This document shows positions 16,927 through 26,542 of a stretch of 48,483 nucleotides of DNA, one piece after another. The notes beneath the pieces are model-generated. The model was given only the letters and a program-made list of their open reading frames with translations. It had not been told where the DNA came from and did not search any database. Numbering within the stretch: position 1 is the stretch's first letter; every line of letters begins with the position of its first letter. Source of the DNA: Andreprevotia lacus DSM 23236. Lineage in GTDB: Bacteria > Pseudomonadota > Gammaproteobacteria > Burkholderiales > Chitinibacteraceae. The position numbers and the translations under genes are program-made. The stretch covers positions 1-48,483 of the forward strand of contig NZ_FWXD01000025.1 of the NCBI RefSeq assembly GCF_900176275.1. The letters run 5' to 3'.

Positions 16927-18174
16927 ATGCCGAAGAACGCGCTGTACGCCCAATCCGGCGGCGTCACCCCTGTCATCAATGCCTCCGCCTTCGGCGTCAT
17001 TCACGCCGCACGCCAGCACCGTGATCGTATCGGCACCGTCTATGCGGCCGAAAACGGGGTGCTGGGCATACTGAACGAGCGCCTGATCGACACCGCACAA
17101 CTGTCCGATGCCCAACTGGCACTGCTCAAGAACGCACCGGGTGGCGCATTCGGCTCTTGCCGGCACAAGCTCAAGCACGGTGCCGAGCTCAAGCGCCTGT
17201 TCGAGGTGTTTGCCGCACATGATATCGGCTATCTGTTTTACAACGGTGGCGGCGATTCGGCCGACACCTGCCTGAAGGTGGCCGAATACGCACAGTACCA
17301 GGGGCTGGAGCTGACTGCAGTACACGTGCCCAAGACCATAGACAACGACTTGCCGCTGACCGACAACTCGCCCGGCTTCGGCTCGGTAGCCAAGTATGTC
17401 GCCACCTCGATCCGCGAGGCCGGGCTGGATGTGGCATCGATGGCCTCATCGTCCACCAAGGTGTTCATTCTGGAAGTAATGGGCCGCCATACCGGCTGGA
17501 TTGCCGCAGCCGCAGGCCTGGCGAGCGACCGCGATGGCGCCCCGCCACACCTGATCCTGACACCGGAAGTACCGTTTGAAGCCGGGCGCTTTCTCAAGGC
17601 GGTACAGGAGACCGTTGCCCGCGTTGGCTATTGCGCCATCGTCGCGTCCGAGGGGCTGCGCGATACGCATGGCGTATTCCTGTCGGATGCCGGCAGCACC
17701 GATGCCTTCGGCCATGCACAGCTGGGCGGCGTTGCCCCGCTGCTGGCCAATCTCATCAAGACCGAGCTGCACCACAAATGCCACTGGGCCGTGGCCGACT
17801 ACCTGCAACGCGCAGCGCGCCACATCGCCAGCGCCACCGATCTGGCGCAAGCCATCGCCGTGGGCGAGGCAGCGGTGCATTACGCGCTGGCGGGCATCAA
17901 AAGCGTGATGCCCGCCATCGTTCGCGAGGACAGCGAGCCCTATCGCTGGCGGCTGGAACCGGTGCCGCTGCTGGACGTGGCCAACCGCGAAAAGCCGCTG
18001 CCGCTGGAATATCTCACCAGCGACGGCATGCATTTGTCTGCGGCCGGCCGCGACTATTTCTTGCCGCTGCTCCAGGGTGAGGCCCCGCCGCCCTATCTGG
18101 ACGGGCTGCCCGCTTACCCAAGCTGGCAATTCGAGCTGGTTTCGCCCCGCCTGACGGGCTTTAATGCGGTATAA
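16927..18174 (+). CDS. pfp: Pyrophosphate-dependent 6-phosphofructokinase
   Basis: Interconverts fructose 6-phosphate and fructose 1,6-bisphosphate using PPi, in the cytosol; the reaction is reversible and serves both glycolysis and gluconeogenesis. Donor specificity is read from two sites: NGGGDSADT (~104, Asp where ATP enzymes have Gly) and PKTIDND (~134, Lys instead of Gly). Both are known markers of PPi use. The sugar-phosphate block MGRHTGWIAA is near 189. At 415 residues it fits the PPi-PFK group. Start ATG 16927 begins at MPKNALYAQSGG. No ATP-type pfk is in the window. Confidence 0.9.
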   Translation: MPKNALYAQSGGVTPVINASAFGVIHAARQHRDRIGTVYAAENGVLGILNERLIDTAQLSDAQLALLKNAPGGAFGSCRHKLKHGAELKRLFEVFAAHDIGYLFYNGGGDSADTCLKVAEYAQYQGLELTAVHVPKTIDNDLPLTDNSPGFGSVAKYVATSIREAGLDVASMASSSTKVFILEVMGRHTGWIAAAAGLASDRDGAPPHLILTPEVPFEAGRFLKAVQETVARVGYCAIVASEGLRDTHGVFLSDAGSTDAFGHAQLGGVAPLLANLIKTELHHKCHWAVADYLQRAARHIASATDLAQAIAVGEAAVHYALAGIKSVMPAIVREDSEPYRWRLEPVPLLDVANREKPLPLEYLTSDGMHLSAAGRDYFLPLLQGEAPPPYLDGLPAYPSWQFELVSPRLTGFNAV

Positions 18175-18253
18175 GCCGTGAACGGAGCCAAGCCCATGCC
18201 TGTCGCCCTGCCGCACCTTGCCGTGGATCACTGCTAGTGCGCAGAGACTGACC

Positions 18254-18931
18254 ATGCTGCTGGAAATCTTCTCCACCATCCTCGCCACGCTGGCGGCGCT
18301 GCTGCCTATTGCCAACCCCCTGTTTGCCGTCACCATCCTGCCGGGGCTGACGGCCCATCTGTCCGAGGAAGAACGCAGAAAACAGGTGCAGCGCGCGTGC
18401 TATTACATGGCCGGCATCCTGATCACCTTTTTGCTGGCCGGCGCGCTGATCATGGATTTCTTCAGCATTTCCATTCCCGGCCTGCGCATTGCCGGCGGGC
18501 TGGTGGTGGCTTATATCGGCTTCACCATGCTGTTTCCGCACGAGGGCGGCAGCCTGACCGACGCCGCGCAGGCCGAGGCGGTATCGAGGCGCGATATCTC
18601 GTTCACGCCGCTGGCCATGCCCTCGCTGTCCGGCCCCGGCTCGATCGCGGTGGTGATTTCGCTCTCGTCCGGCGTGCACAGCCAGATCGGCGGGCTGCCG
18701 GTGTGGCTGGGCTATGCAGCGGTCAGCACCGGCATCCTGATCACCGCCTGGCTGTCGTGGATGACGTTGCGTGCCTCGACGCGGCTGTACCGCTTTCTGG
18801 GCGAGAACGGCATCAACGCCATTTCGCGCATCATGGGCTTTTTGCTGATCTGCATCGGCGTGCAGTTCCTCATCAACGGCGCCAGCGACCTGCTGCACGA
18901 TCCGGCGTTCATGCCGCAGCGCAGCAACTGA
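18254..18931 (+). CDS. MarC-family (UPF0056) integral membrane protein
   Basis: 225 residues with about six TM helices. The family hallmark is in the first helix region (LLPIANPLFAVTILPGLT), and a second conserved block is SFTPLAMPSLSGPGSIAVVISL near 117-138. The latter carries the family's PLA-P-GPG signature. Despite the name, MarC is not linked to multiple antibiotic resistance, and its transport substrate is unknown. ATG 18254 was chosen because it starts just before the first helix. It follows pfp by 79 nt on the same strand and may be read from the same transcript. Confidence 0.88.
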   Translation: MLLEIFSTILATLAALLPIANPLFAVTILPGLTAHLSEEERRKQVQRACYYMAGILITFLLAGALIMDFFSISIPGLRIAGGLVVAYIGFTMLFPHEGGSLTDAAQAEAVSRRDISFTPLAMPSLSGPGSIAVVISLSSGVHSQIGGLPVWLGYAAVSTGILITAWLSWMTLRASTRLYRFLGENGINAISRIMGFLLICIGVQFLINGASDLLHDPAFMPQRSN

Positions 18932-19024
18932 TTTCATCGGCATTGCATCAAGGTCGCCGTAGAATTACGCATATATTCCATAAAACCATTGCGGAGGCAC
19001 GCCGCGCTGCGGCACTGTGCAGGC

Positions 19025-21091
19025 ATGAGCAGCCTCAAGACCAAGATCACCCTGTGCGCCGCAGTGCTCAGCATTGCCGTGGTCCTGTCCTTGGGCTTTG
19101 CGCAACTGCACCTGATACGCAACAAGGTGGGCGAGGTACTGGCCAGCCAGCAATACGGCCTGGCCAGCACCGCTGCGCATAACCTCGACCAGCGCCTGCA
19201 ACTCACGCAAAGCATGCTCGCCGGCGTGGCCGAGCTGCTCAGCCAGCAACTGGCCGCCGGCAAGGTCGACTACAACCAATTCCTGCACGAACGCCCGGCA
19301 CTGGCTGCCACCTTCGACGACGTGATGATATTCGCCCCCGATGGCCAGCTGCTGGGGCGCAATCCCCTGCCGGATGCCCCCCCGGTCAGCGATATCGCCA
19401 CCCTCGCCCATTTCCGTCAGACGCTGGGCAGCAACAAACCCGTCATCTCCGCCCCCTACCTTGCCGGGGCTGCACGCATCCCGCAGATCATGTTCACCGC
19501 ACCGGTACGTGATCGGCAAGGCAGGCTGCTGGCGGTGATAGGCTGCAGCTTCAACCTGCTCAAACCCAACCTGATCGGAGCCATCGGCCAGAGCCGTATC
19601 GGCAAGACCGGCTACCTGTTCCTGATGACGGGGAGTGGCACCATCATCAGCCACCCGGATGCGGGCACACTGCTGCGCAACGTCGACTCGTTCACGCAGG
19701 CAGCCCCCAACGTCGCCGCGCAGGGGCTGCAACAAGCGGATGGCACGCACGAAGGCCCGGGGCTGGATGGCGGCAGCGTGCTGGCCAGTTTTGCGCGCAT
19801 GCAACAGGCCAACTGGCGGATGGTGGCCGTGTTGCCCACCGGAGAAGCCTATGCACCGATACGCGAGGCCCAACAGCGCCTGATCATCGCGCTTGCCGCC
19901 GCCAGCCTGGTGGCGCTGCTGGGCGCGTGGTTGCTGATGCGCTGGCTGATGACCCCGCTGCTGCAATTGCGTGACGGCATCACCCGCCAGCACGCCGCAT
20001 TGGGCGCTTATGAGCCCATTGCCCTGCCGGACAGGCAGGACGAAATCGGCGCGGTGGCAGAAGCCTTCAACAAGCTGATGGCCGATCAGGTCCACATGCA
20101 GGACGCGCTGTTTGCCGAAAAGGAAAGGCTGCAAATCACCCTGCGCGCCATCAGTGACCCGGTGCTGACCACAGACGCGCAGGGGCGCATCGACTACCTG
20201 AACCCGGCTGCCGAACGGCTGACCGGCTGGATGCTGCACGACGCACGCGGCAAGGACTTCATCACTGTTGCACCGTTGCAGGACGAGGTGCACGGGGAGG
20301 CGGTCGATTCCCCCGCCCAGCTGGCGCTGCAGCAAAACCGCGCCCTTATGCTGGAGGGCCATGCGCTGCCGCGCCGCAATGATGGCGCACTGCTGGCAGT
20401 CGATACCTCGGCCGCGCCCATCCACGACGCCGAAGGCCGCATCGTCGGCATCGTGCTGGTGTTGCAGGATGTCACCCACCGCCGCCAGATCGCCCGGCAG
20501 GTGAAATGGGAAGCCAGCCACGATGCACTGACCGGCCTGCCCAACCGGCGCGAGTTTGAGGCCCAGATGGCCGATGCGGTCACGCGCGCGCGCCGCAACG
20601 GCGACCTTGCTGCGCTGCTGCTGATTGACCTTGACCAGTTCAAGCCCGTCAACGATCTGGGTGGACACGCGGCGGGCGATGCCTTGCTGGTGCAGATTGC
20701 CCGTTTGATGGCCGCACAGGTGCGCTCGCGCGATGTGGTGGCGCGCCTGGGCGGGGATGAGTTTGCCGTGCTGCTGAACGACTGTGCGCCAGAAAAGGCC
20801 GCGCAGGTGGCCGAAAAGCTGCGGCTGGCCGTCGCGGCGCAACCCTTTGTGTGCGAGGCCAGAAGCTACGCGGTCACCACCAGTATCGGCATTGCAACGA
20901 TCAGCCAGGACAGCGCCTCCACCGATGCGCTGCGCCACGCCGATCAGGCCTGCTACGCCGCCAAGGCGGCCGGCCGCAACCGCGTGATGGTGTACCGTGA
21001 GGACGCCATGCCGACCACCAGCACGCCCGTGCCAGCCGGCAGCATCGCAGAAGGGCTGGAGCGCGATGCCGACGAGGCCGCGCAAGACTGA
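19025..21091 (+). CDS. Membrane diguanylate cyclase: Cache sensor - HAMP - PAS - GGDEF
   Basis: 688 residues. TM1 is at ~8-28, a periplasmic double-Cache-like sensor at ~30-280 (with GRNPLPDAPPVSDI and GYLFLMTGSGTIISHPDAGT), TM2 at ~285-308, HAMP at ~309-360, PAS at ~367-490 (ISDPVLTTDAQGRIDYLN) and GGDEF at ~498-660. The active-site loop is an intact GGDEF (~576), and the inhibitory site RSRD lies exactly five residues upstream. It should therefore make c-di-GMP from two GTP and be product-inhibited. No EAL domain follows. ATG 19025 precedes TM1; a TTG at 18989 is a less likely start. The ligand is unknown, often an amino or carboxylic acid for Cache domains. Confidence 0.93.
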   Translation: MSSLKTKITLCAAVLSIAVVLSLGFAQLHLIRNKVGEVLASQQYGLASTAAHNLDQRLQLTQSMLAGVAELLSQQLAAGKVDYNQFLHERPALAATFDDVMIFAPDGQLLGRNPLPDAPPVSDIATLAHFRQTLGSNKPVISAPYLAGAARIPQIMFTAPVRDRQGRLLAVIGCSFNLLKPNLIGAIGQSRIGKTGYLFLMTGSGTIISHPDAGTLLRNVDSFTQAAPNVAAQGLQQADGTHEGPGLDGGSVLASFARMQQANWRMVAVLPTGEAYAPIREAQQRLIIALAAASLVALLGAWLLMRWLMTPLLQLRDGITRQHAALGAYEPIALPDRQDEIGAVAEAFNKLMADQVHMQDALFAEKERLQITLRAISDPVLTTDAQGRIDYLNPAAERLTGWMLHDARGKDFITVAPLQDEVHGEAVDSPAQLALQQNRALMLEGHALPRRNDGALLAVDTSAAPIHDAEGRIVGIVLVLQDVTHRRQIARQVKWEASHDALTGLPNRREFEAQMADAVTRARRNGDLAALLLIDLDQFKPVNDLGGHAAGDALLVQIARLMAAQVRSRDVVARLGGDEFAVLLNDCAPEKAAQVAEKLRLAVAAQPFVCEARSYAVTTSIGIATISQDSASTDALRHADQACYAAKAAGRNRVMVYREDAMPTTSTPVPAGSIAEGLERDADEAAQD

Positions 21092-21098
21092 ATCCGGC

Positions 21099-22043
21099 TC
21101 AAGCGCCAGCCAGCACCTTCGACACCACATCCCTCACCACCGCCGGCACATCCGGCTGCAGGCAATCGATTTCCTGCACGTCATCCATGCCGCGCAGCCA
21201 GGTGAGCTGGCGCTTGCATAGCTGCCGCGTGGCAGCCAGGCCTTTGTCGCGCATTTCCGCCTCGCTCACCAGGCCATCAAGGTATTCCCACGCCTGGCGA
21301 TAGCCCACACAACGCATCGACGGCAGGTCGAGCGACAAGGTATAGCGTTCGCGCAGCCGCGCCACCTCGTCCAGCAGGCCATTTTGCAGCATCAAGTCAA
21401 AGCGCTGCTCGATGCGAGCATGCAACGCGGCGCGGTCGGACGGCACCAGCGCGATCTTGCTCAGTGCATAGGGCAGCGGATCGCTGGCCGGCTGGGCCAG
21501 CAGTTCGGACATCGGCCGCCCCGCCAGCAGGCAGATTTCCAGTGCGCGCTCGATACGCTGCTGGTCGTTAGGTGCCAGCCGGGCCGCCGTCGCCGGGTCC
21601 AGCCCCGCCAGCTTTGCGTGCATGCCCGGCCAGCCGATCTGGTCGGCCTCAGCATGCAGGCTGGCGCGCAGCGCAGCATCGGCCTGCGGCAGGTCGTGTA
21701 TGCCGTGCTGCAAGGTGTTGTAGTAGAGCATGGTGCCCCCCACCAGCACCGGCACCTTGCCGCGCGCGGTGATATCCGCCATCAACGCCAGTGCATCGCT
21801 GCGAAACTGCGCGGCGGAATAGCTCTGCTCGGGGCTGATGATGTCGATCAGGTGATGCGGCGCGCGCGCCAGTTCGGCGGCATCTGGTTTGGCAGTACCG
21901 ATGTCCATGTCGCGGAATACCAGCGCCGAATCGACCGAAATCAGCTCGACCGGCAAGCCGGCCTCGACCAGTGCGATGGCGCTGGCGGTCTTGCCCGATG
22001 CGGTCGGGCCCATCAGGAAAACTGCCGGGGACAAGGTAGTCAT
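21099..22043 (-). CDS. miaA: tRNA dimethylallyltransferase
   Basis: Adds a dimethylallyl group to A37 of tRNAs reading UNN codons. Walker A is GPTASGKT (~11-18). [18 protein letters not shown], the family block for substrate contacts, follows, then [11 protein letters not shown] (~102) and [11 protein letters not shown] (~245). At 314 residues it is of normal length. The start codon overlaps the stop of the upstream membrane-protein gene (ATGA, 22040-22043), so translation is coupled. In E. coli miaA directly follows mutL; here one extra gene lies between them. Confidence 0.96.
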   Translation of the reverse strand: MTTLSPAVFLMGPTASGKTASAIALVEAGLPVELISVDSALVFRDMDIGTAKPDAAELARAPHHLIDIISPEQSYSAAQFRSDALALMADITARGKVPVLVGGTMLYYNTLQHGIHDLPQADAALRASLHAEADQIGWPGMHAKLAGLDPATAARLAPNDQQRIERALEICLLAGRPMSELLAQPASDPLPYALSKIALVPSDRAALHARIEQRFDLMLQNGLLDEVARLRERYTLSLDLPSMRCVGYRQAWEYLDGLVSEAEMRDKGLAATRQLCKRQLTWLRGMDDVQEIDCLQPDVPAVVRDVVSKVLAGA

Positions 22044-22828
22044 CGGGATACTCGTTGCATCAGCCAGTTGGCGCCCAGGCCGCTGGCAATCGCAATCAGG
22101 ATGGCAACGGGCGCAGCCCATGCATTCAGGTGCACGGCCAGTGGCGCCAGACAGATCAGGCTGGCGCCCATGCCGACCAGACCGATCAGGAAACCGCGCA
22201 TCTGCAGCAACACGGCATTGCTGCCGGCACCGGCCATGGTGAAGGCTGGCAACACCGTCGCCACCACCGGGCTGGGCGCCAGCAGGCCGGTCAGCCCGGG
22301 GCCGAGCAATTGCGTCAGCCCGGTCAGCACCGTCACCAAGAGGAAGGCCGCCAGCATGCGCGCCAGCAGCTCGACGCGCGGCAGCGGCATCAGCCGTGGT
22401 GCCGCCTTGGGTGCGGGCAGCAGATAGCGGGCCGCCAGCAGCAGCGATGGCAACACCAGCAGCCCCCACAGCAGGCTGCGTTCGATGCCAGCCCATACCA
22501 CCAGCAGCGCAACTGCCGCATAAGCAAACCAGCCACACAGCAGTATGCCCAGCCAGCCCCAGCGCTGGCCATCAAAACGGATGGACGCGTAGCCCACCGC
22601 CAGCATGTAAACCAGATTGCCCCACAGGCCCACCGGCGAGGCGCTGGCCACCTGGGTGGCATAGTCCTGGCCATATTGCAGCCACAGAGCAGCAATGACG
22701 CAGCTGGAAATCAGTGGCATGCCACCCAGCAGGCCGGCCACGCCCGGCCCCCAGCGCTTGCCGGCCAGACTGGCCAGACCAATCACAGCCGGCCCGGCAA
22801 ACAGCTTGACCAGCATCGCACTGTTCAT
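22040..22828 (-). CDS. Polytopic membrane protein between mutL and miaA, function unknown
   Basis: 262 residues with roughly eight hydrophobic helices and short loops. It begins [42 protein letters not shown]. The pattern of Gly-rich helices ([27 protein letters not shown]) appears twice, about 175 residues apart, and suggests an internal duplication of a transporter-like unit. Family not recognised. Its ATG overlaps the mutL TGA, and its own TGA overlaps the miaA ATG, so it is tightly coupled to both. That coupling suggests constant co-expression rather than a shared function. Confidence 0.75.
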   Translation of the reverse strand: MNSAMLVKLFAGPAVIGLASLAGKRWGPGVAGLLGGMPLISSCVIAALWLQYGQDYATQVASASPVGLWGNLVYMLAVGYASIRFDGQRWGWLGILLCGWFAYAAVALLVVWAGIERSLLWGLLVLPSLLLAARYLLPAPKAAPRLMPLPRVELLARMLAAFLLVTVLTGLTQLLGPGLTGLLAPSPVVATVLPAFTMAGAGSNAVLLQMRGFLIGLVGMGASLICLAPLAVHLNAWAAPVAILIAIASGLGANWLMQRVSR

Positions 22829-24717
22829 CACTGCCCCCGCATGAAGAGGCCGTCCAGCTCTTTCATGCTCAAGCGGAACCAGGTCGGCCGGCCGTGGTTG
22901 CACTGGCCGGAGCGCTCGGTGGCTTCCATTTCACGCAGCAGCGCATTCATCTCGGTGATGGTCAGCGCCCGGTTGGCGCGTACCGCACCATGGCAAGCCA
23001 TGGTGGCCAGCAATTCGTTGCGCCGGCCGGTAAGCACCTGGCTCATGCCGACCTCGCGGATATCCTGCAGCACCGATTTGGCCAGCTCGACCGCATCGGC
23101 ATCCTTGAGCAGCAGCGGCACGCCGCGTACCGCCAGTTGCGTGGGCGACGTGGCCGACAGATCGAAGCCGATCTGCCGCAGTGCCTCCTGATGGTCTTCC
23201 ACCGTCGCCACGTCCAGCCGGTCTGCCGCAAACACATGCGGGATCAGCAAGGGCTGCATCGGCATGTGGTCCAGATCGAGCGCGGTCTTGAGTTTTTCGT
23301 ACACCACGCGCTCGTGCGCGGCATGCATGTCGACCACGATCAGCCCCTCGGCCGCCTGCGCCAGCACATACACGCCATGCAGCTGTGCAATGGCAAAGCC
23401 CAGCGGCGGAATGCCGTCGCGGTCGGCCGGCATGGTGGTCTGCACCGGATTGGGGGCAAAACCGGTGGCAATGAAGGGGGCGATGTCGGCCGCTGCACTG
23501 GCTTGCGCACCTGCTGTGGCAGGATCACGCCGCAGGTCGCCAAACATGCGCTCGTACAGCGCCAGCGGCTCGTTGGCCACCGGCAGCGGCATGGGCTGCT
23601 GGCGATAGGCGCCGCGCGCGGCCAGATCGGCATAGCTTTGCGGGGTAGCGGGCGTAGCGGCGGTGTATTGCGCCGATGCAGCCAGTACCTCGCCGGTTTC
23701 CGGGTCCACGCCGGCCGGCACTGCGCCCGCCTTGGTGGCCGACAGCGCGCGTGTCAGGCTGGTGAGCAGGAAGCGGTAAATGGCACCGCTCTCGCGGAAA
23801 CGCACCTCGATTTTGGTCGGGTGCACGTTTACGTCCACGCCCTCCGGCTCCAGCTCAAGGAACAAACAATAGGCCGAATGGCGGTCATGGTGCAGCACGT
23901 CGCGGTAGGCCTCGCGCAGCGCATGCTGGATCACCTTGTCGCGCACGAAGCGGCCATTGACGAAGAAATACTGTGCATCGCGGCTGCTCTTGCCCAAGGT
24001 GGGCGAGCCGGCCAGCCCCCACAGGCGCAGCGGGCCGGCGCGTTCGTCGATGGCGACGGCAGACTGCACGAACTCGTCGCCCAGCACGGCGGCGCAGCGC
24101 TTGTGCACGTCGCCACGCATCAGCCGCAGCGAGGCACGGCCGTTGTGGCTGAGCGTGAATTGCTTGTCCGGGTTGGCCAGCGCCAGCCGGTTGACCATTT
24201 CGGCGCAGTGCGCGAACTCGGTGCTGTCCGACTTGAGGAATTTGCGGCGGGCCGGCAGCTGGTAATACAGGTCATGCACTTCGATGCTGGTGCCCAGCGC
24301 CAACGCGGCCGGCTCGGCATCAGACAGCCGGCCATGATCGGCCTCGACCCGCCACGCATGCGCGCCACCATCGAAACGGCTGGTGAGCACCAGCCGCGAC
24401 ACCGACGCAATCGACGCCAGCCCTTCACCGCGAAAGCCCAGGGTGCCAACGCGCTGCAAGTCATCGAAATCCTTGATCTTGCTGGTGGCGTGCCGGTGCA
24501 GCGCCAGCGCCAGATCGTCCTTCTCGATGCCGATGCCGTCGTCGATCACCTTGATCAACTTGGTGCCGCCCGCCATCAGTTCGATGTTCAGGCTTTGCGC
24601 CCCCGCATCGATGCTGTTTTCCAGCAATTCCTTGAGCGCATTGGCCGGCCGCTCGACCACCTCGCCGGCGGCGATCTGGTTGACGAGGGTATCGGAAAGG
24701 ACCTGGATACGGGGCAT
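22828..24717 (-). CDS. mutL: DNA mismatch repair protein MutL
   Basis: MutL links mismatch recognition by MutS to strand incision. The GHKL ATPase motifs are clear in the N-terminal third: ELLENSIDAGA (~30), DDGIGI (~59), TSKI and GFRGEGLASI (~94). The C-terminal domain has DMHAAHERVVYE near 462, which matches the DQHA(x)2E(x)4E endonuclease motif except for Met in place of Gln. ACHGAVRA and CNHGRPT (a variant of CPHGRP) complete the metal site. It is thus probably a nicking MutL, as in bacteria without MutH. 629 residues is usual. It heads the mutL-membrane protein-miaA operon. Confidence 0.96.
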   Translation of the reverse strand: MPRIQVLSDTLVNQIAAGEVVERPANALKELLENSIDAGAQSLNIELMAGGTKLIKVIDDGIGIEKDDLALALHRHATSKIKDFDDLQRVGTLGFRGEGLASIASVSRLVLTSRFDGGAHAWRVEADHGRLSDAEPAALALGTSIEVHDLYYQLPARRKFLKSDSTEFAHCAEMVNRLALANPDKQFTLSHNGRASLRLMRGDVHKRCAAVLGDEFVQSAVAIDERAGPLRLWGLAGSPTLGKSSRDAQYFFVNGRFVRDKVIQHALREAYRDVLHHDRHSAYCLFLELEPEGVDVNVHPTKIEVRFRESGAIYRFLLTSLTRALSATKAGAVPAGVDPETGEVLAASAQYTAATPATPQSYADLAARGAYRQQPMPLPVANEPLALYERMFGDLRRDPATAGAQASAAADIAPFIATGFAPNPVQTTMPADRDGIPPLGFAIAQLHGVYVLAQAAEGLIVVDMHAAHERVVYEKLKTALDLDHMPMQPLLIPHVFAADRLDVATVEDHQEALRQIGFDLSATSPTQLAVRGVPLLLKDADAVELAKSVLQDIREVGMSQVLTGRRNELLATMACHGAVRANRALTITEMNALLREMEATERSGQCNHGRPTWFRLSMKELDGLFMRGQ

Positions 24718-24791
24718 GGCAAGGCCGGGAGCAAAACGCCGATTATACCCCCGGTGGCAACGCCTGCATGGCCCGTGCGGGCCTTATGGCA

Positions 24792-25835
24792 TTACTGCTG
24801 GCTGCGCCGCAGCTCCCACCACGAATGCAGGCCGGCCAGCACGATCAGCACCGCTGCGATGCCGCCGGTCAGCGCCTCGGGGATATGCCAGCGGGCCGAC
24901 AGCAGCATCACCAGCGCCAGCGCACCGATGGCCCAGAATGCGCCATGCTCCAGATACTTGAGCGTGGACAAGGTACCCTTTTCGACCAGCAACAGGGTGA
25001 ACGAGCGCACGAACATCGCGCCGATGCCGAGGCCGATGGCGATCAGGAAGATATTGGTGGTCAGTGCAAACGCGCCCAGCACACCGTCGAACGAGAACGA
25101 GGCATCGAGCAGCTCCAGATAGATGAAACCGCTCCAGCCGGTCTTGGCGGCAGCACCTTCATCACCGATCAGGTCGCCCAGACCATCGACCACGCTGTGC
25201 GCGATCACGCCCCACAGGCCGGCCACCAGAAACGGCATGGCATCCTCGGCCGGCAACAGGCGCACCACAGCCAGCAGCACGATCAGGGTGACCAGCAACG
25301 CGCTCATCTGCAAACGGCCCAGCCGCACCAGCACTTTTTCCACCGGCACGAACCAGTGTTCATCCTTGTTGTGGTCGAGGAAAAAATTCAGGAACACCAG
25401 CAGCAAAAAGGCGCCCCCGAAAGCGGTCACGCTGATGTGTGCCGATTGCAAGGTACTGGCGTATTCATGCGGGCGGGCAATCGCCATCGAGAGCACATCG
25501 TGCCCGGCCCACTGGCCGCTGCTGATCCAGTCCCACAGCGCCACCGGCCCCGGCAAGGGAGCCACGCCGGCGATGACGGCAACGATGACAAGCGGAAACA
25601 CGATGCGCATGCCGAATACCGCCACCAGCATGCCCCAGAGCAGGAAACGCTTGCGCCATTTCTCATCCCAATCCTTGAGCACCGAGGCATTCACGACGGC
25701 GTTGTCGAAACTGAGGCTGGTTTCCAGCAGCGCCAGGTTGAACGCCAGCCAGATGCCGGTCACGCCGCCGATGGCGCCGGCCAGCGCCAAGCCAACCGCA
25801 GTGACGATGAAGGAGTCGCGAAAGTAGTGAAACAT
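24792..25835 (-). CDS. DUF475 (TerC-related) integral membrane protein
   Basis: 347 residues with about nine TM helices. Two acidic intramembrane motifs are diagnostic: ETSLSFDNAVVNAS (~38-51) and LLDASFSFDGVLGAF (~238-252). They are internal repeats like the paired metal-binding motifs in TerC/UPF0016 transporters. A divalent-cation transport role, perhaps manganese, is inferred only from that kinship. A cytoplasmic loop (LDHNKDEHWFVPVEKVLVRL) splits the halves. It is divergent from the cyclic-nucleotide-binding gene, with 111 nt between start codons. Confidence 0.85.
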   Translation of the reverse strand: MFHYFRDSFIVTAVGLALAGAIGGVTGIWLAFNLALLETSLSFDNAVVNASVLKDWDEKWRKRFLLWGMLVAVFGMRIVFPLVIVAVIAGVAPLPGPVALWDWISSGQWAGHDVLSMAIARPHEYASTLQSAHISVTAFGGAFLLLVFLNFFLDHNKDEHWFVPVEKVLVRLGRLQMSALLVTLIVLLAVVRLLPAEDAMPFLVAGLWGVIAHSVVDGLGDLIGDEGAAAKTGWSGFIYLELLDASFSFDGVLGAFALTTNIFLIAIGLGIGAMFVRSFTLLLVEKGTLSTLKYLEHGAFWAIGALALVMLLSARWHIPEALTGGIAAVLIVLAGLHSWWELRRSQQ

Positions 25836-25946
25836 GGCAGTTTTCCGATCAGCGGTCGCACATTATGCCGCATACGGCCTACCGCTTGTCGCTGGGCGAC
25901 CGATACTGAGTTTGTAAGTTTAAAGCTGTAAAGGGACACGGCGCCC

Positions 25947-26453
25947 ATGCCCTACGACCGAAGTCTTGATCATCGCGAACTGGCCGGGCTAGGCACGGCC
26001 TACAAGGATGTCATCCGTGACCACCTGATCGCCATTCCGCTCACCGAAGAGCTGGACGGCGACGAAATGACGACTCTGATCGGCTTTGTACGCGCTTACA
26101 GGATTCCGGGCGACGAAGTGCTGTTCAACGAGGGCGATGCAGCCGGCTATCTGGGCATCGTCATCAGCGGCCGCATGCGCGTGACCAAGCGCAACCTGGC
26201 CGGCGAAGCGCGCGAGCTGTATGTGATGGGGCCAGGCAAGGTATTCGGCGAAATGGCCATTCTGGATCAGGAGCCACGCTCGGCCACGCTCACTACACTG
26301 GAACCCACGCTGATTGCCGTGCTCAGCCGCGACAATTTCTACCGCCTGTGTTCCGAACGCGCCGGGCTGGGCGTGAAGCTGCTGCTCAAGATCAGCCGCG
26401 TGCTGTCGCAGCGGCTGCGCCGCATGAGCGGGCAGTTTGTCGACAAGATCTAG
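25947..26453 (+). CDS. Stand-alone cyclic-nucleotide-binding domain protein
   Basis: 168 residues. A CRP-type beta-roll spans about 45-150 (GDEVLFNEGDAAGYLGIVISGRMRV...GKVFGEMAILDQEPRSATL). The phosphate-binding cassette FGEMAILDQEPRSATL has the conserved Glu and Arg that contact cAMP or cGMP. A basic C-terminal helix (LLKISRVLSQRLRRMS) follows, but no helix-turn-helix. It therefore cannot be a CRP/FNR regulator on its own and is more likely a second-messenger or protein-interaction module. The ligand is unproven. Located upstream of the PIG-L gene with ~90 nt between them. Confidence 0.85.
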   Translation: MPYDRSLDHRELAGLGTAYKDVIRDHLIAIPLTEELDGDEMTTLIGFVRAYRIPGDEVLFNEGDAAGYLGIVISGRMRVTKRNLAGEARELYVMGPGKVFGEMAILDQEPRSATLTTLEPTLIAVLSRDNFYRLCSERAGLGVKLLLKISRVLSQRLRRMSGQFVDKI

Positions 26454-26542
26454 CCTGCCGCCAGCTTGGAAGCGCCGCGCAAACGGGCCTATACTGCCCG
26501 CATTCTTGCGGCGTCCTGCCGCCTTCCCGTTCGGAGCCTTGC

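Noticed and set aside
18989-19024. TTG start 36 nt upstream of the diguanylate cyclase ATG
   Set aside because: No ribosome-binding site is in front of it, and the ATG at 19025 directly precedes the first TM helix.
18965-21130. A 721-codon open frame on the minus strand
   Set aside because: Antisense to the diguanylate cyclase gene, which has complete Cache, HAMP, PAS and GGDEF signatures.
24770-24783. GGCCCGTGCGGGCC stem after the DUF475 gene as a terminator
   Set aside because: Six-base stem with a 2-nt loop and no T-run; unlikely to work as an intrinsic terminator.
22894-25122. A 742-codon open frame on the plus strand
   Set aside because: It is the antisense of mutL and part of the DUF475 gene, both with clear family motifs. 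It is a by-product of GC-rich codon use.
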